Below are positions 21,294 through 30,709 of a DNA stretch of 64,000 nucleotides, piece by piece. The stretch spans positions 15,932,912-15,996,911 of the forward strand of contig CM043965.1 in NCBI GenBank assembly GCA_014529385.2, given 5' to 3'. Every line of letters begins with the position of its first letter. The first letter of the stretch is position 1. Made by a program: the position numbers and the translations under genes. Origin of the DNA: Adiantum capillus-veneris. Its lineage: Eukaryota; Streptophyta; Polypodiopsida; Polypodiales; Pteridaceae. Under the pieces are notes generated by a model that was given only the letters and a program-made list of their open reading frames with translations, was not told the origin of the DNA and made no database searches.

Positions 21294-23636
21294 TCTATCG
21301 TCGGGATCTCCAAGCTTGTGTAAGCTGCGTTTGAATCTAGGGTAGACATGATTTCTGGGCTTAAGAGCTTTTGCTTTGGTTAGGGAAAAGTCGAAACTAT
21401 GTCCAAAACCACAACCGTTTCGTCACAATTCTCGCAAATTGTCGCTTTTAGACACCCCTAACTTGCAGATGAATTTTGAGGCCTCAAACGACGTTTTTTT
21501 CAAAATTGCACTAAAAGGTTGCCATTGGCATACATTTAGTTCATGTTTTATTCTAAGATCTGTAGAGCCGCTCTCAGGCTACGTTTTGATATAAAAACTT
21601 TTCCGATCCGATACCGTTTGTGAAAGTTATGGCCAAAACAGTGAAATGCAGTTTAGACTAGTCAAAATGACAGTTGGACCCTAAAACTGGTGTAGAAACA
21701 TCCTACGCGTAGGATGTTTATATGCTCAGAATTTAACAGAATTTGGTCCATAGACTCCCCTTAAGTCCAGCAACACAATGGTATGCTCAGATTTTAATTT
21801 GGATGTAAAAAATGGACTCGAGACATACTACGCGTAGGATGTCTTTTTGCTCAGAATGACTTGAAATTTTCACCCCATCTTCTCCTTGATGTACTGATCA
21901 CAGTGGTGTGCTCATAGGTTGGTTTGGAGTCCTAAATCAAGCTAGAGAGATACTACGCGTAGGATGTCTAACTCCTCTGTTTCAGCTCAAACTTGCACTG
22001 TAGCTTCCCCTTGATGTGCTAAGCTCACAGCTATTTTTGCTTTTTGATTCTGACACCTATAGGTTGGTCAAATGATCAAGAATCTATTTCAAAAGCCTGA
22101 TGTCTGTTCTGATGAATTCACCAGTCAAATCAACTCCAAATTGGACCAAAATTGACTAGGAGGCTTGCCTGAGGCTATACAACACCCTGCTATGTCCACA
22201 GTTTGAATTTGGCCTCTAAATCATGCCTTAGACATCCTACGCATAGGATGTCTAACTGCTCAGAATTGCCCCAAATTTGAATCACAGACTCTCCTTAAGG
22301 TGTTGATCACTGTGGTATGCTCAGAATTTCGTTTAGAGTCCAAAATCACACAGAAGACATCCTACGTGTAGGATGTCTTTTTGGCCTGTTTGACCCCAGA
22401 CTTGTCCCACAGCTTCCCCTTGATGTCAGTAACCCAGTGGTATGCTTAGATTTTGGTTTGGATTTCAAAAGTCCCAATTTTTAGTTGTTCCTACCTTTTT
22501 TAGTCAAAAGTGCTAAAGTTCGCTTTGAACCCAATTTTCTCACCCAAATGAGCTGAAAACTCTCACATGCACTCAAAACAACGTTTAGAACATGCACATG
22601 AAGTCACCCTATGGTTTGGTCTCAAAAATTATGCCTTGGGCACAATTTGGGTAGGATGTCTGGTAATTCTCATCTTTTGGCTTTGATCTGTCAAAATTTG
22701 GTCAAATTTCCACTTTCCATGTGAAAATAGGGTAAAACCTACCTTCTGAACACACTGGTCAACTCAGAATTTCAAAATTTCCACCAGATCACCCTATACA
22801 CAGCCTTGGCATAGGATGTCTACTGCTGATTTTTTGAGACTGAAGTGTCCTTGATGCTTCCTTATGCTCTCAGCAAGTGCAAGTATGCTTCACAATTGCA
22901 AAAACATGCAAAAATCACTCAATTTAAGCCTTTTCTGAAATTTTACGTTTTTTGACTCCGCCTTTTGGCTTTTCGTCAACAAAAATAGGGAAAAACACCC
23001 AAGTCAATATGTTACTAGGTTAAAACCTACCCTCTGAACACACTGGTCAACTCATAATTTCAAAATTTGGTCTCCAGAACCCCCTTGAGACATCCTATGC
23101 GTAGGATGTCTATGTTTACAGAATTGCAAGTTTTCTTTATAGAACCCTTGCAAATGCTCTTTTATATGCACAGCATCAGTCAGTCATACAAAAATATCCA
23201 CAAAAGCTTGTTTAATGCATTTTTACCCTCAAAAGCACACTTTTCTGTTATTTCAAATGCAATCAAGCACTTTAGCAAATAATTCAGTACTGAATAGCTC
23301 TAGATAAGAATCGGATCACTTACCTAAAGCTACTCCTACAAATCATATGGGGTTTTGCATCTATGAGTAGAAAAACGCTTTACTGCCACACACGGACTAG
23401 TAAACGCTTTTATCACCTCACAAATCACTCGGCCACCAACAACTACTCCAATCCACAAATCCTAACTAATCCTATCTAGTCGCAGACCCTCGGCAAGACA
23501 CACGCTTCCTGGATATCCACTTGATCGCGGAATATCCTCTTCCGGATCCACTTAAGAAAAATGCTTTCTTTAGCCGAAGCTAAATCAAGCAACCATCACA
23601 CGAGTGTTAGTAGGAAACCTACTTAGGTCCTTGTGT
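21294..23636 (-). other. GYP-1a leader (5' untranslated region)
   Basis: Lies between the primer site and the gag ATG, which is now displaced by CHR-1b. No gene is recognisable on either strand. It is dominated by the palindrome-bearing repeat described separately and by diffuse T/C-rich sequence on the plus strand. By position it should be transcribed in the genomic RNA. Confidence 0.75.
21696..23111. repeat. Array of 24-bp palindromes, 125-bp period
   Basis: Six near-perfect palindromes lie at 21696-21719, 21821-21844, 21946-21969, 22230-22253, 22355-22378 and 23088-23111. Each has a 10-nt arm like AGACATCCTA, a centre CGCG and the inverted arm. Single half-sites (TAGGATGTCT) lie near 22652 and 22812. 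The steps from 1 to 2, 2 to 3 and 4 to 5 are exactly 125 bp. The units also share GCTCAGAAT just after the palindrome and CTCCTT about 40 bp on. Site 1 is a perfect palindrome with AAACATCC arms. Sites 4, 5 and 6 differ from perfect only by one C-to-T or G-to-A at a central CpG. Degenerate copies occur in the LTR near 24005 and 24062. In RNA each could form a 10-bp stem with a CGCG loop. Confidence 0.93.
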
Positions 23637-23654
23637 CCCCAGCAGCGGTGCCAA
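23637..23654 (-). other. Primer binding site of GYP-1a (tRNA-Asp-like)
   Basis: Element-sense TTGGCACCGCTGCTGGGG abuts the 5' LTR. Athila/Tat elements use a tRNA-Asp complement, TGGCGCCGTTGCCGGGG. This site matches it at 14 of 17 positions, the three differences being transitions. The tRNA assignment is from memory of that family. Confidence 0.75.
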
Positions 23655-24090
23655 TGTTGGACGAGAGCGACTCACACACCCATGAAGTGCATGCAAACAC
23701 TACCTACATCAACATAATGTCAATCGAGGACACAGATGACACGATAGGCACACGGAGGAAATCTCTTTATCTTGTCAGGCTGAGACCATCCTACACATAC
23801 AACACTCTGGAAGGCCAACTAAACCACAATCAAGAACCTCACTGATCTCAACTACACCACCTAGCCCCATACACACATACGGAAGGTAACTCACCTAATC
23901 ATGCCAGATTCTTATGAAACTTAAGGAACACCATCCCCTCACTAGGATACACCTGTCCCTATGCTTCTACACTCAAAACCCTCACTCTAAACCCGTATAC
24001 GGAAAACGCGTAGGATGACAGAGCAGAATTGTGAAAGTGCTCGAAAATGAAATTTATGAGTACCTATGCGTAGCTTATGTCTCCACGATT

Positions 24091-24315
24091 CTATAGACTA
24101 CTAGCACGCAGAAAACAGACATCATTTGATACACTTACGGCCACAAATAGCTCATAGATGCGTCGGTGTGTGCGCTTCGCCTCGCGTGGAATGCTTGGCG
24201 TTGTCGCGTAGCTCTCCTCGAGCCTATAGCAATGGTGCAGTCGGATCTCCAATGTGTTGAGCGAGCCGGGCGTAGCAAGAGGATGAAGCTCACACTCACT
24301 CTCTTTCTCTCTCAC
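24091..24315 (-). CDS. Hypothetical 74-codon ORF inside the GYP-1 LTR
   Basis: ATG-started frame (MREKESECELHPL ... CFLRASSL). The same start and stop are present in the 3' LTR (3357-3581) and in the independent GYP-1b LTR (57155-57379). It begins about 70 bp downstream of the TATA-like site, so it would be the first ORF of the genomic RNA. No domain is recognised. Either a conserved upstream ORF or a chance open frame in a CpG-rich segment. Confidence 0.3.
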   Translation of the reverse strand: MREKESECELHPLATPGSLNTLEIRLHHCYRLEESYATTPSIPREAKRTHRRIYELFVAVSVSNDVCFLRASSL

Positions 24316-24383
24316 ACACAGTAGACAGCAGCACTAAAGTTTTGATTATGATTAAAAGTCTCCTTTACAAAATGACCTAGGTA

Positions 24384-24392
24384 CCTTATATA
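24384..24392 (-). promoter_or_regulatory. TATA-like box in the GYP-1 LTR
   Basis: Element-sense TATATAAGG, about 225 bp into the LTR. It is identical in all three LTR copies (also near 3650-3660 and 57448-57458). It places transcription start near 24355, so the rest of the LTR and the palindrome array are transcribed. Confidence 0.6.
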
Positions 24393-24613
24393 CTAAGGCT
24401 ACCTTAGGTTTAACCAAAAATGGGGTTGAAAGGGTCAAATGGCTTTGTATTTACAATATGGAAGTGCCATTGCACCTCGGCTTCTGAAACTAGAATAACT
24501 ACTCATTACAAATGACGTTTATAGCCATAATCCGCAGCATTTCATAACTCGCAAAAGATAAGACTTTGGTACGAAACTTGAGTTATGTTGTGTTGTTGAC
24601 CCAGTGGTCAACA

Positions 24614-24618
24614 TGCAT
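24614..24618. repeat. Target-site duplication TGCAT (right) of GYP-1a
   Basis: Partner of 2916-2920. Confidence 0.95.
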
Positions 24619-24953
24619 AGAGCTTGGTGAGAGGATAAATTTTGCCTTCTGTCGCATATCCAAATTTTCAGCCATCGAAGAGATTTTTAAAGATCTTCTT
24701 GCAAACTTTCCTGCCAACAATTTGTCCTAGTCTTCATTTTGTTCTTCAATTCCCATGCTGCATTTCAACTTTTCTTTGCCTTCCCACTGAGAGGTGTTAT
24801 GCCTGACAGATTCTCCACGAGAACCCATGTGTAATCTAGGATTCTTTATGTCTTATGCCTTATAAGACAGAGCAATGAAGACGGGAGCGTGCCCGATGCG
24901 AGATGAAGTAAGGGTGAGAGTGGCTAATAAGTCTGGGGTGGGGACACAAAGAT
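24619..24953. other. Target DNA right of GYP-1a
   Basis: The minus strand of about 24614-24835 reads as one frame with a single TAG (MGSRGESVRHNTSQWEG, then KFARRSLKISSMAENLDM). It looks coding-like but matches no family I know. No other feature is seen. Confidence 0.4.
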
Positions 24954-25183
24954 TGGGTGCTTTTATCACACGTGTCGGAGGCTGGGGACTTGTTAAACAT
25001 TGTGTGCAAGCCACGAATGGCTACAAGCACACAACTAGACTATCCTAGTTAGTTCAATCGGGGCAATGGTGTGTCACTCACCGCTCTATGCTTGCCTTCG
25101 TGAAGGACTATGTGCCGTGAAGAAGAGGGAGGAGCCGCCACTACACTCAACCACCTCACCATCGTCAATTCCGCGGCAATGCT

Positions 25184-25240
<57 letters not shown>

Positions 25241-25690
25241 ATACACACACACACTCATGAACACATGATGGAGAAGAAGGTAGAGGTAGAGCAAGAGAAC
25301 TTCTTTAGCATGCACCTAAAGAATGAAGATTTTAGGTCAAAATGGACCTTGTATATGAATCTGACCCATTCACACATGAGCGTCCACACTGGCCAGTCAT
25401 TGCAAAAAAATTGCAAAAATGAAATAAGTGGTGCACCTCTCATTGGAGATCACCTACGCACCTATAGGACCAACAAGCCCAGTCCATGACTCAAATTAAG
25501 TGATAAGACGTCCGTCAAAGGTGATAGGGTGTCCATATGTGGTTAACATGCCCCCCTTGCTGATGTAGATTCTGTCATCAAAAGCTAGTGACGTGAAGCC
25601 CGTTCCTCGAGGTGGAAGAGCATCTAAGATTGAATGTCTTTAGCTTTCTTCAAACACTGGAAAATCAACCAAAAATGGTAGTGTATAGTG
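24954..25690 (-). mobile_element. LTR-3a: LTR plus 140 bp of adjoining internal sequence
   Basis: Shared with 51006-51695. In element sense the unit starts TGTTAACC at 25548, with a polypurine tract (CAAGGGGGGCA) just before it, so it looks like a 3' LTR of about 595 bp. It ends in CCCA at 24954. The 140 bp upstream of the tract (25549-25690) is also shared with the second copy. No primer site is seen next to the outer end, so it is not a 5' LTR. The remaining internal region is not recognisable. Confidence 0.7.
25187..25236. repeat. (TC)25 microsatellite
   Basis: Perfect 50-bp TC run inside LTR-3a. The second copy has a longer run at 51231-51307. Confidence 0.99.
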
Positions 25691-27033
25691 GGAACGGGCA
25701 TTAAACGATTTATCTTGTGACTTTTTGACGCATAAGTATACTTCATATAATACTCATATGCATAAATAAAAAGATTTCTACCGTACCTTAGTATTACCTT
25801 TGAAGTAATACAAATGTACATTACTATCAGAAAGTACTACAAGAGAAGTTTCTTCTTTTCACATTTATTTAATAATATAACCCTTCAATAATGCATACCT
25901 TCTTGGATACATACAAGAGGGAAGGGCCTACTAGAAGACTTTATGAAAAGGAAGATCCAAAGCTTCTTGGACCATACCAATTTGAAAATCCTGACCTAAG
26001 GGCGTGGAGAAAATGCCAAAACCAAGTCAAGCTCTTTTAGTAGGCCAATTTTTCCTTTTGAAGCATGTCAATCCGAGTTACAGGTCAAAAGTTACAGGGA
26101 AACCAGTGAAAAACCCTCTCACAACTACACTGCAAGAAGAGATGGTAAACAGGTGAATCAAGTGAAAAGAGGTAATCTTGGTCTTTTTCCATAAAATAAG
26201 ATATTTGGAGGATAAAAGACACAAGCATTTGAATGTGACACCTCAAAGATGCCTTGAAGGACAAGACACACAAGTTGGGACCCCCTACTGGAGCCACACA
26301 GAAGATGCCTAGGTGGGTCCCACATACATCATGCACCCACATGGAGCCTCAACGACCAAAAATGCTGAATTTCATGATATTTTGAGTCCTAATATTTCCC
26401 ATTTTAAGAAATATCCAAAGAACATTTGATTTGGGCTAACTCTTTAGCCTAATCAAGTGATTATGTAAAACATGGCTCCCTCACCTATGAAAAGGGAAAC
26501 CTTCTCTTCATTGGGGGCAAGTTATGAGTGAGTGAGAATAGCTCAATTCCATAGTGACACACTCATCTTAGTGCCACATTTTCTCTTGAAGAAAAGCTGA
26601 AGTTTTGCCTCATCTTCTCTCTCCATTAAGGTGGTGGCGATTGCTCTCATGTAAGATATATGTTGCTAGTTTTTCTTTCATTTGCATATCTAGTCCAATA
26701 CTTGTCTTTAACACCTTCTCTATATCTCATTATTTATCTTTAATACCACCACCACACTTAGATCTATCTCTAATTCTATCTTACTCCTCCTTTGATCTCT
26801 CTTGTTGTGTCCTAATTGTTTCATTGGAAGGTATTCAAGCAGCAACCTTGTCAATGTAATGAGTATAACCTTCTTGCAGGAAACAATTATGAGCACAAGG
26901 TTAGTAACCATATCTTCATCTTCCACAAGCATCTCTCTCTCTTAAGGTTCTCATTCTCTTCCACAAACTCTAGAATCTCCTTGCTACAGGTACTTCTCTC
27001 CCCGCAGTATCCTTATTGCCTAAGGGCAACAAT
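25691..27033. other. Anonymous DNA left of COP-1
   Basis: No coding domain is seen. Intron-like signals occur on the plus strand (CTTGCAG before 26880, then a 20-base stretch, then GTTAGT at 26900), but no protein can be read through them. Pyrimidine-rich leader-like sequence runs up to the COP-1 target site. Confidence 0.5.
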
Positions 27034-27038
27034 AGGGC
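27034..27038. repeat. Target-site duplication AGGGC (left) of COP-1
   Basis: Repeated at 36484-36488, directly after the 3' LTR. Confidence 0.95.
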
Positions 27039-27228
27039 TGTTGGGGTATAGGCGTCTGTGCCTTGCCCGACCGCCCAGAGTCTGGGCGCCCACTGACTTG
27101 TATACCTTATACATAGCATAAGTGTATGGGGGGCTGATCACTCTTTGAGTCTCCCCACCCATATCTATGTGTCGTGTGTCTCCTTCTCTCTCACACTCTC
27201 CGTTTGTGGTGCTCCCAGATCCCCTTCA
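27039..27228 (+). repeat. 5' LTR of COP-1 (190 bp)
   Basis: TGTTGGGGTATAGGCG to GATCCCCTTCA. Pairs with 36296-36483. Confidence 0.94.
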
Positions 27229-27230
27229 AT

Positions 27231-27242
27231 TGGTATCATAGC
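27231..27242 (+). other. Primer binding site of COP-1
   Basis: TGGTATCATAGC, two bases after the LTR, has one mismatch to the initiator Met tRNA complement TGGTATCAGAGC. Confidence 0.88.
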
Positions 27243-27391
27243 TATGGTGACCGCGGAGAGCACGACGGCTTTGAGAGCTTCGAGGCGATAGCTCGCTCGC
27301 TCTCGACGATGGAGTTCGATCACGGAGTTTCACGGAGAGCGATTTTAGCTTGAGGAGCATTGTCTTTGGAGCTTAGGAGCTTGGTGTGGTC

Positions 27392-27396
27392 AAGCT
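27392..27396. repeat. Target-site duplication AAGCT (left) of COP-2
   Basis: Repeated at 32945-32949. Confidence 0.95.
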
Positions 27397-28223
27397 TGTT
27401 AGGAAATAAGATGTAGCTAAATAGATAATTGAGTAGATTACTTAATAGAGAGAGACAGATTTATATACACGAGATTATAGAGTAGAGAGAGAGAGAGAGT
27501 ACACACGATATACGTGGTTCACCCAATGTGGGCTACGTCCACGCGAAAGCAGCCACTCAATGGCTTTAGTACTTCAAAACAAGAAGTAGTTTACAAAGGG
27601 ATTATACCCTTAATGGAGCTCCCGCCTTGCTTCACTCTCACCACCTCACACTCACCTTGTTGCATCAACTTCACACTATGAAATGTGTGTAGAAATGGCC
27701 TCCTTTTATAGGCCAAAAGGGCTGCCCTCTCTTATGAGAGACAGCCATGTGTAGCCGCCCTTGTGCGAATAAATCCAAATCGGACCCTCCAATCTGCCCA
27801 TGTGTGGCCGTCCTTGAGAAGACAAGTCCGCTTTTGAATTCGGCCACCGGCCATTGAATTTGGCCACCGGCCACCAGCCATTGACTTCCGACCACCGGCC
27901 ACCGGCCATTGACTTCCGACCACCGGCCATCGGCCATTGACTACCGGCCACCGGCCAACCGACCGGTTGTTTTCCGACCACTTTTCGGCCGCCGGCCGGC
28001 CATAATATTCCAGGGAAAAAGAATATTCCGGCGAAAAAAAAAGTCTCGGGGGCCTCCGTCCCCGAGGCCTTTAAAGTTGCCCTGATTCTTGTCCGTGAAA
28101 ATTTTGGTTTCCGGTGAGTGATTTTCATTCACGCACGATGGCTTCTCCTCATAATGGGGGCCTTACAAATGTGCGCTTTTACCACAGAAAATTACAAGGA
28201 TAAATCAGGCTCCATACTTAACA
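27397..28223 (-). repeat. 3' LTR of COP-2 (827 bp)
   Basis: Element sense TGTTAAGTATGG (28223) to TTTCCTAACA (27397). It is about 83 bp longer than the 5' LTR because of extra minisatellite units. A TATA box (CCTATAAAAG) lies near 27701-27710. Confidence 0.94.
27838..27975 (-). repeat. GGCCACCGGCC minisatellite in the COP-2 LTR
   Basis: Units built from GGCCACCGGCCATTGA with TTCCGACCA spacers, about 28 bp each, are repeated several times. The 5' LTR (32646-32695) has fewer. The copy number changed during or after insertion. Confidence 0.85.
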
Positions 28224-28236
28224 ATCTCCCACTCGG
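28224..28236 (-). other. Polypurine tract of COP-2
   Basis: Element-sense GAGTGGGAGAT next to the 3' LTR start. Confidence 0.88.
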
Positions 28237-28386
28237 AGACTGATCTCCAAACCAAACCTGTGACTGCTTTCCATTTTATCCTTGAATGCCGATTGAAGAT
28301 GAGCAAAAGCTCAACTTCTCCTTGTTGACCACCTTTGTAAACATGTCTGGAGGATTTTCACTTGTATGCACCTTTCCTATCTTTAG

Positions 28387-29319
28387 TTATCCCTCTTCCA
28401 AAAGAGTGCGTATGAAGTGATATCTCACCTCAATGTGCTTTGTCTTTGAATGAAAGGCTGAGTTCTTCGCAAGATGGATAGCGCTTTGGCTATCACTGTA
28501 CAAGACACAATTGTCTTGTTTGAATCCAAGCTCTTCTAAGAATCTGTGAAGCCACATAATTTCTTTGCTTGCCTCCGTCATTGCTACATACTCCGCTTCC
28601 GTGGTAGAAAGTGAAACCACTTTTTGCAGCTTTGAAGCCGATCTTACTGTTGTGCCTCCAACCGTGAACACATAGCCAGTAGTGCTCCTTCGAGTATCTT
28701 TGTCACCTGCCATATCTGCATCAGCATACCCTTCTAGAAAAATATCAATTCCTCCAAAATACAAAGCATTTGTTGTTGTCCCTTTTAGATACCTAAGTAT
28801 CCACTTCACAGCTTTCCAATGCTCTTTACCTGGGTTGTCCATGAACCTACTCACAACTCCCACTGCATGTGCAATGTCTGGCCTTGTCCAGACCATAGCA
28901 TACATTAGAGAACCTACCGCTGCAGCATATGGAACTTTAGACATATAGGCTATCTCCTCTTGTGTCTTTGGACACATATCCTTCATTAGTTTAAAATGAC
29001 CAGCCAAAGGTGTAGAAACTGGTTTTTCATTTTGCATTGCAAACCTTTCTAGTACCTTCTTGATGTAATCTTCTTGAGATAGCTTTATTGTCTTCTTCGT
29101 CCTGTCCCTTGATATTTTCATACCAAGTATCCTCTTTGCAGCACCTAAATCTTTCATTGAAAAAGATTTGGACAGCTCCTCTTTTAGGTCTTTGATGTCC
29201 TGCATGTTAGCACTTGCAATCAACATGTCATCAACATACAACATTAGGATGATGAATTTCCCATCTCCCAAATTTTCCGTGTAGACGCAGTGATCCATGA
29301 TCCAACATCCATCGATCAA
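28387..29319 (-). pseudogene. COP-2 RT C-terminal part and RNase H
   Basis: A frame of 310 codons. It has the RT active site LYVDDMLIAS near residue 28, FSMKDLG, the copia block GSLMYAMVWTRPDIAHAVG, then RNase H with ADADMAGDKDTRRSTTGY, LSTTEAEYVA and YSDSQSAIHLAKN, ending HFIRTLLEEG. The first residues overlap the RT N-terminal frame at 29231-29319. A small deletion near 29290 (several residues before DHCVY) links the two frames. The catalytic YVDD and RNase H acidic residues are intact. Confidence 0.94.
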
Positions 29320-29911
29320 ACTTCAAGTACCATTGTCTTGATGCTTGCTTTAAACCATACAAGCTCTTCTTTAATCTGCAAACCATTTTCTCCTTACCTT
29401 TTACTTCATACCCCTTTGGTTGAAGCATGTAGATTTCCTCCTCTAAGTCACCGTGAGGGAATGCCGTATTTACATCCATTTGCTCGAGATTTAGATCATG
29501 AGCAGCCACAAGGCTTAAGACAAGCCTAATTGAGTTCATTTTTACAACAGGAGAAAATATTTCATTGAAGTCAATACCTTTCTTTTGAGAAAAACCTTTT
29601 ACCACAAGCCTAGACTTGTACCTTTTCTTCCCACCTTCTTCTTCCTTCAGTTTGTACACCCATTTGTTTTGAAGTGCCCGCTTACCTTTAGGCAACTCAA
29701 CCAACTCCCATGTTTGGTTGCGATGTAGTGAGTCCATCTCCTCTTGCATGCTCTTCATCCATTCTTCTTTGGATTCATGTTGCACAGCTTCTTCATATGA
29801 TTCCGGCTCTCCAGAATCTAAGATCAAGAGATGGTTGAAGGAAGGAACAAACCTTTCTGGAGGTCTACTTGCTCTTGTAGATCTTCGGGGAATAGGTTGA
29901 GGCTCCTCATT
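29231..29911 (-). pseudogene. COP-2 RT N-terminal part
   Basis: Continues from the integrase C-terminal region after a TAA (PRRSTRASRPPERF, then EPESYEEAV). It reads WMKSMQEEMDSLHRNQTWEL, KWVYKLKEEEGG, SRLVVKGFSQKKGIDF, EQMDVNTAFPHGDLEEEIYM and LKKSLYGLKQASRQWYLKFD, all standard copia RT blocks. FPHGDL replaces the usual FLHGDL. It runs out of frame near 29290. Confidence 0.94.
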
Positions 29912-29914
29912 TGG

Positions 29915-30709
29915 TTAACGTTGTTGCACATTGTCACCATTTGCAGTCCTTGAGTCTTCACCGTCCTCAAGCTCCATGTACTCATCATCTGTTTCTTTTG
30001 TTTGTTTTCTTTCCAAGTAATCTTTGTACATATTTTGTTCGTTAAAAATTACATCCCTACTCCTTAAGATTTTACCATCTTCAGGATTCCATAGGCGATA
30101 CCCAAAGTCTCCTTCTCCATAGCCAATGAAGAAACACTTTTTGGACTTTGCATCTAACTTTGATCTTAGGCTTCTATCTATGTGCATGAAAGCCTCACTC
30201 CCAAACACTTTGAGAAATGCATAATTCACCGGTTTACCTGTCCATGCCTCTTCTGGAACTCCCCCATCCAATGCCGTTGAGGGTGACCGATTGATTAAGT
30301 ACACAGACGTACTTACAGCTTCCGCCCAAAGCTCAAGCGGTAGGCCTGCATGTAGCCGCATGCTTCGTGCTCGTTCCATGATTGTCTTGTTCATCCTTTC
30401 CGAAATCCCATTTTGTTGAGGTGTCCTTGGGGTTGTCCTTTGCCTCCGAATGCCATTGCTAGCACAAAAGCTTTGAAAAGCTTGGCTGCAATATTCGCCT
30501 CCATTGTCGGATCTGAGGCATTTAACCTTGGTACCTGTTTCAAGCTCCACAAAGGCTTTCCACCTTTGAAATATGGAAAATACATCGGATTTATTCTTCA
30601 TGACATAAACCCATGTTTTTCTAGTCGCATCGTCTATGAATGTTACATAGTACAATGAGCCACCAAGTGATGGTGTACTTGCAGGACCCCAAACATCAGA
30701 ATGAACCAA
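29915..30709 (-). pseudogene. COP-2 integrase
   Basis: A frame of 264 codons. The DDE core is present: D in MVHSDVWGP, D in LRSDNGGEY, E in QQNGISERMNKT. It continues with LPLELWAEAVSTSVYLINR, FGSEAFMHI, KKCFFIGYG and the C-terminal block RLWNPEDGKI. The HHCC zinc finger lies in the preceding gag-PR frame. The join, in an A-rich run near 30715, is off by one base, and an in-frame TAA at the end replaces a sense codon. It would insert the cDNA into the genome. Confidence 0.95.

Larger units (their letters stand above)
2921..24613 (-). mobile_element. GYP-1a: Ty3-type gag-protease LTR retrotransposon lacking RT/INT, with two nested elements
   Basis: Minus-strand element with 959-bp LTRs at both ends (TGTTG..CAACA), TSD TGCAT, a primer site next to the 5' LTR and a polypurine tract next to the 3' LTR. 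In element order it holds a leader with a palindrome array, gag (ATG at 15914-15916), a coiled-coil linker, protease, a W-x-P-K repeat region, a long 3' non-coding part with a captured helicase fragment, and the 3' LTR. No RT, RNase H or integrase of its own is present. The related copy at 56720-64000 also runs from gag to 3' LTR without them. Two chromovirus copies (8475-13725 and 15933-21288) interrupt it. The non-autonomous status is inferred from both copies. Confidence 0.93.
23655..24613 (-). repeat. 5' LTR of GYP-1a (959 bp)
   Basis: TGTTGACC at 24613 to TCCAACA at 23655 in element sense, followed by the primer site. It pairs with the LTR at 2921-3879. Confidence 0.95.

Noticed and set aside
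21696-23111. CRISPR-like array of palindromic repeats
   Set aside because: Units are 125-bp tandem copies with related, not unique, spacers, inside an LTR retrotransposon leader of a plant. No Cas genes are present.
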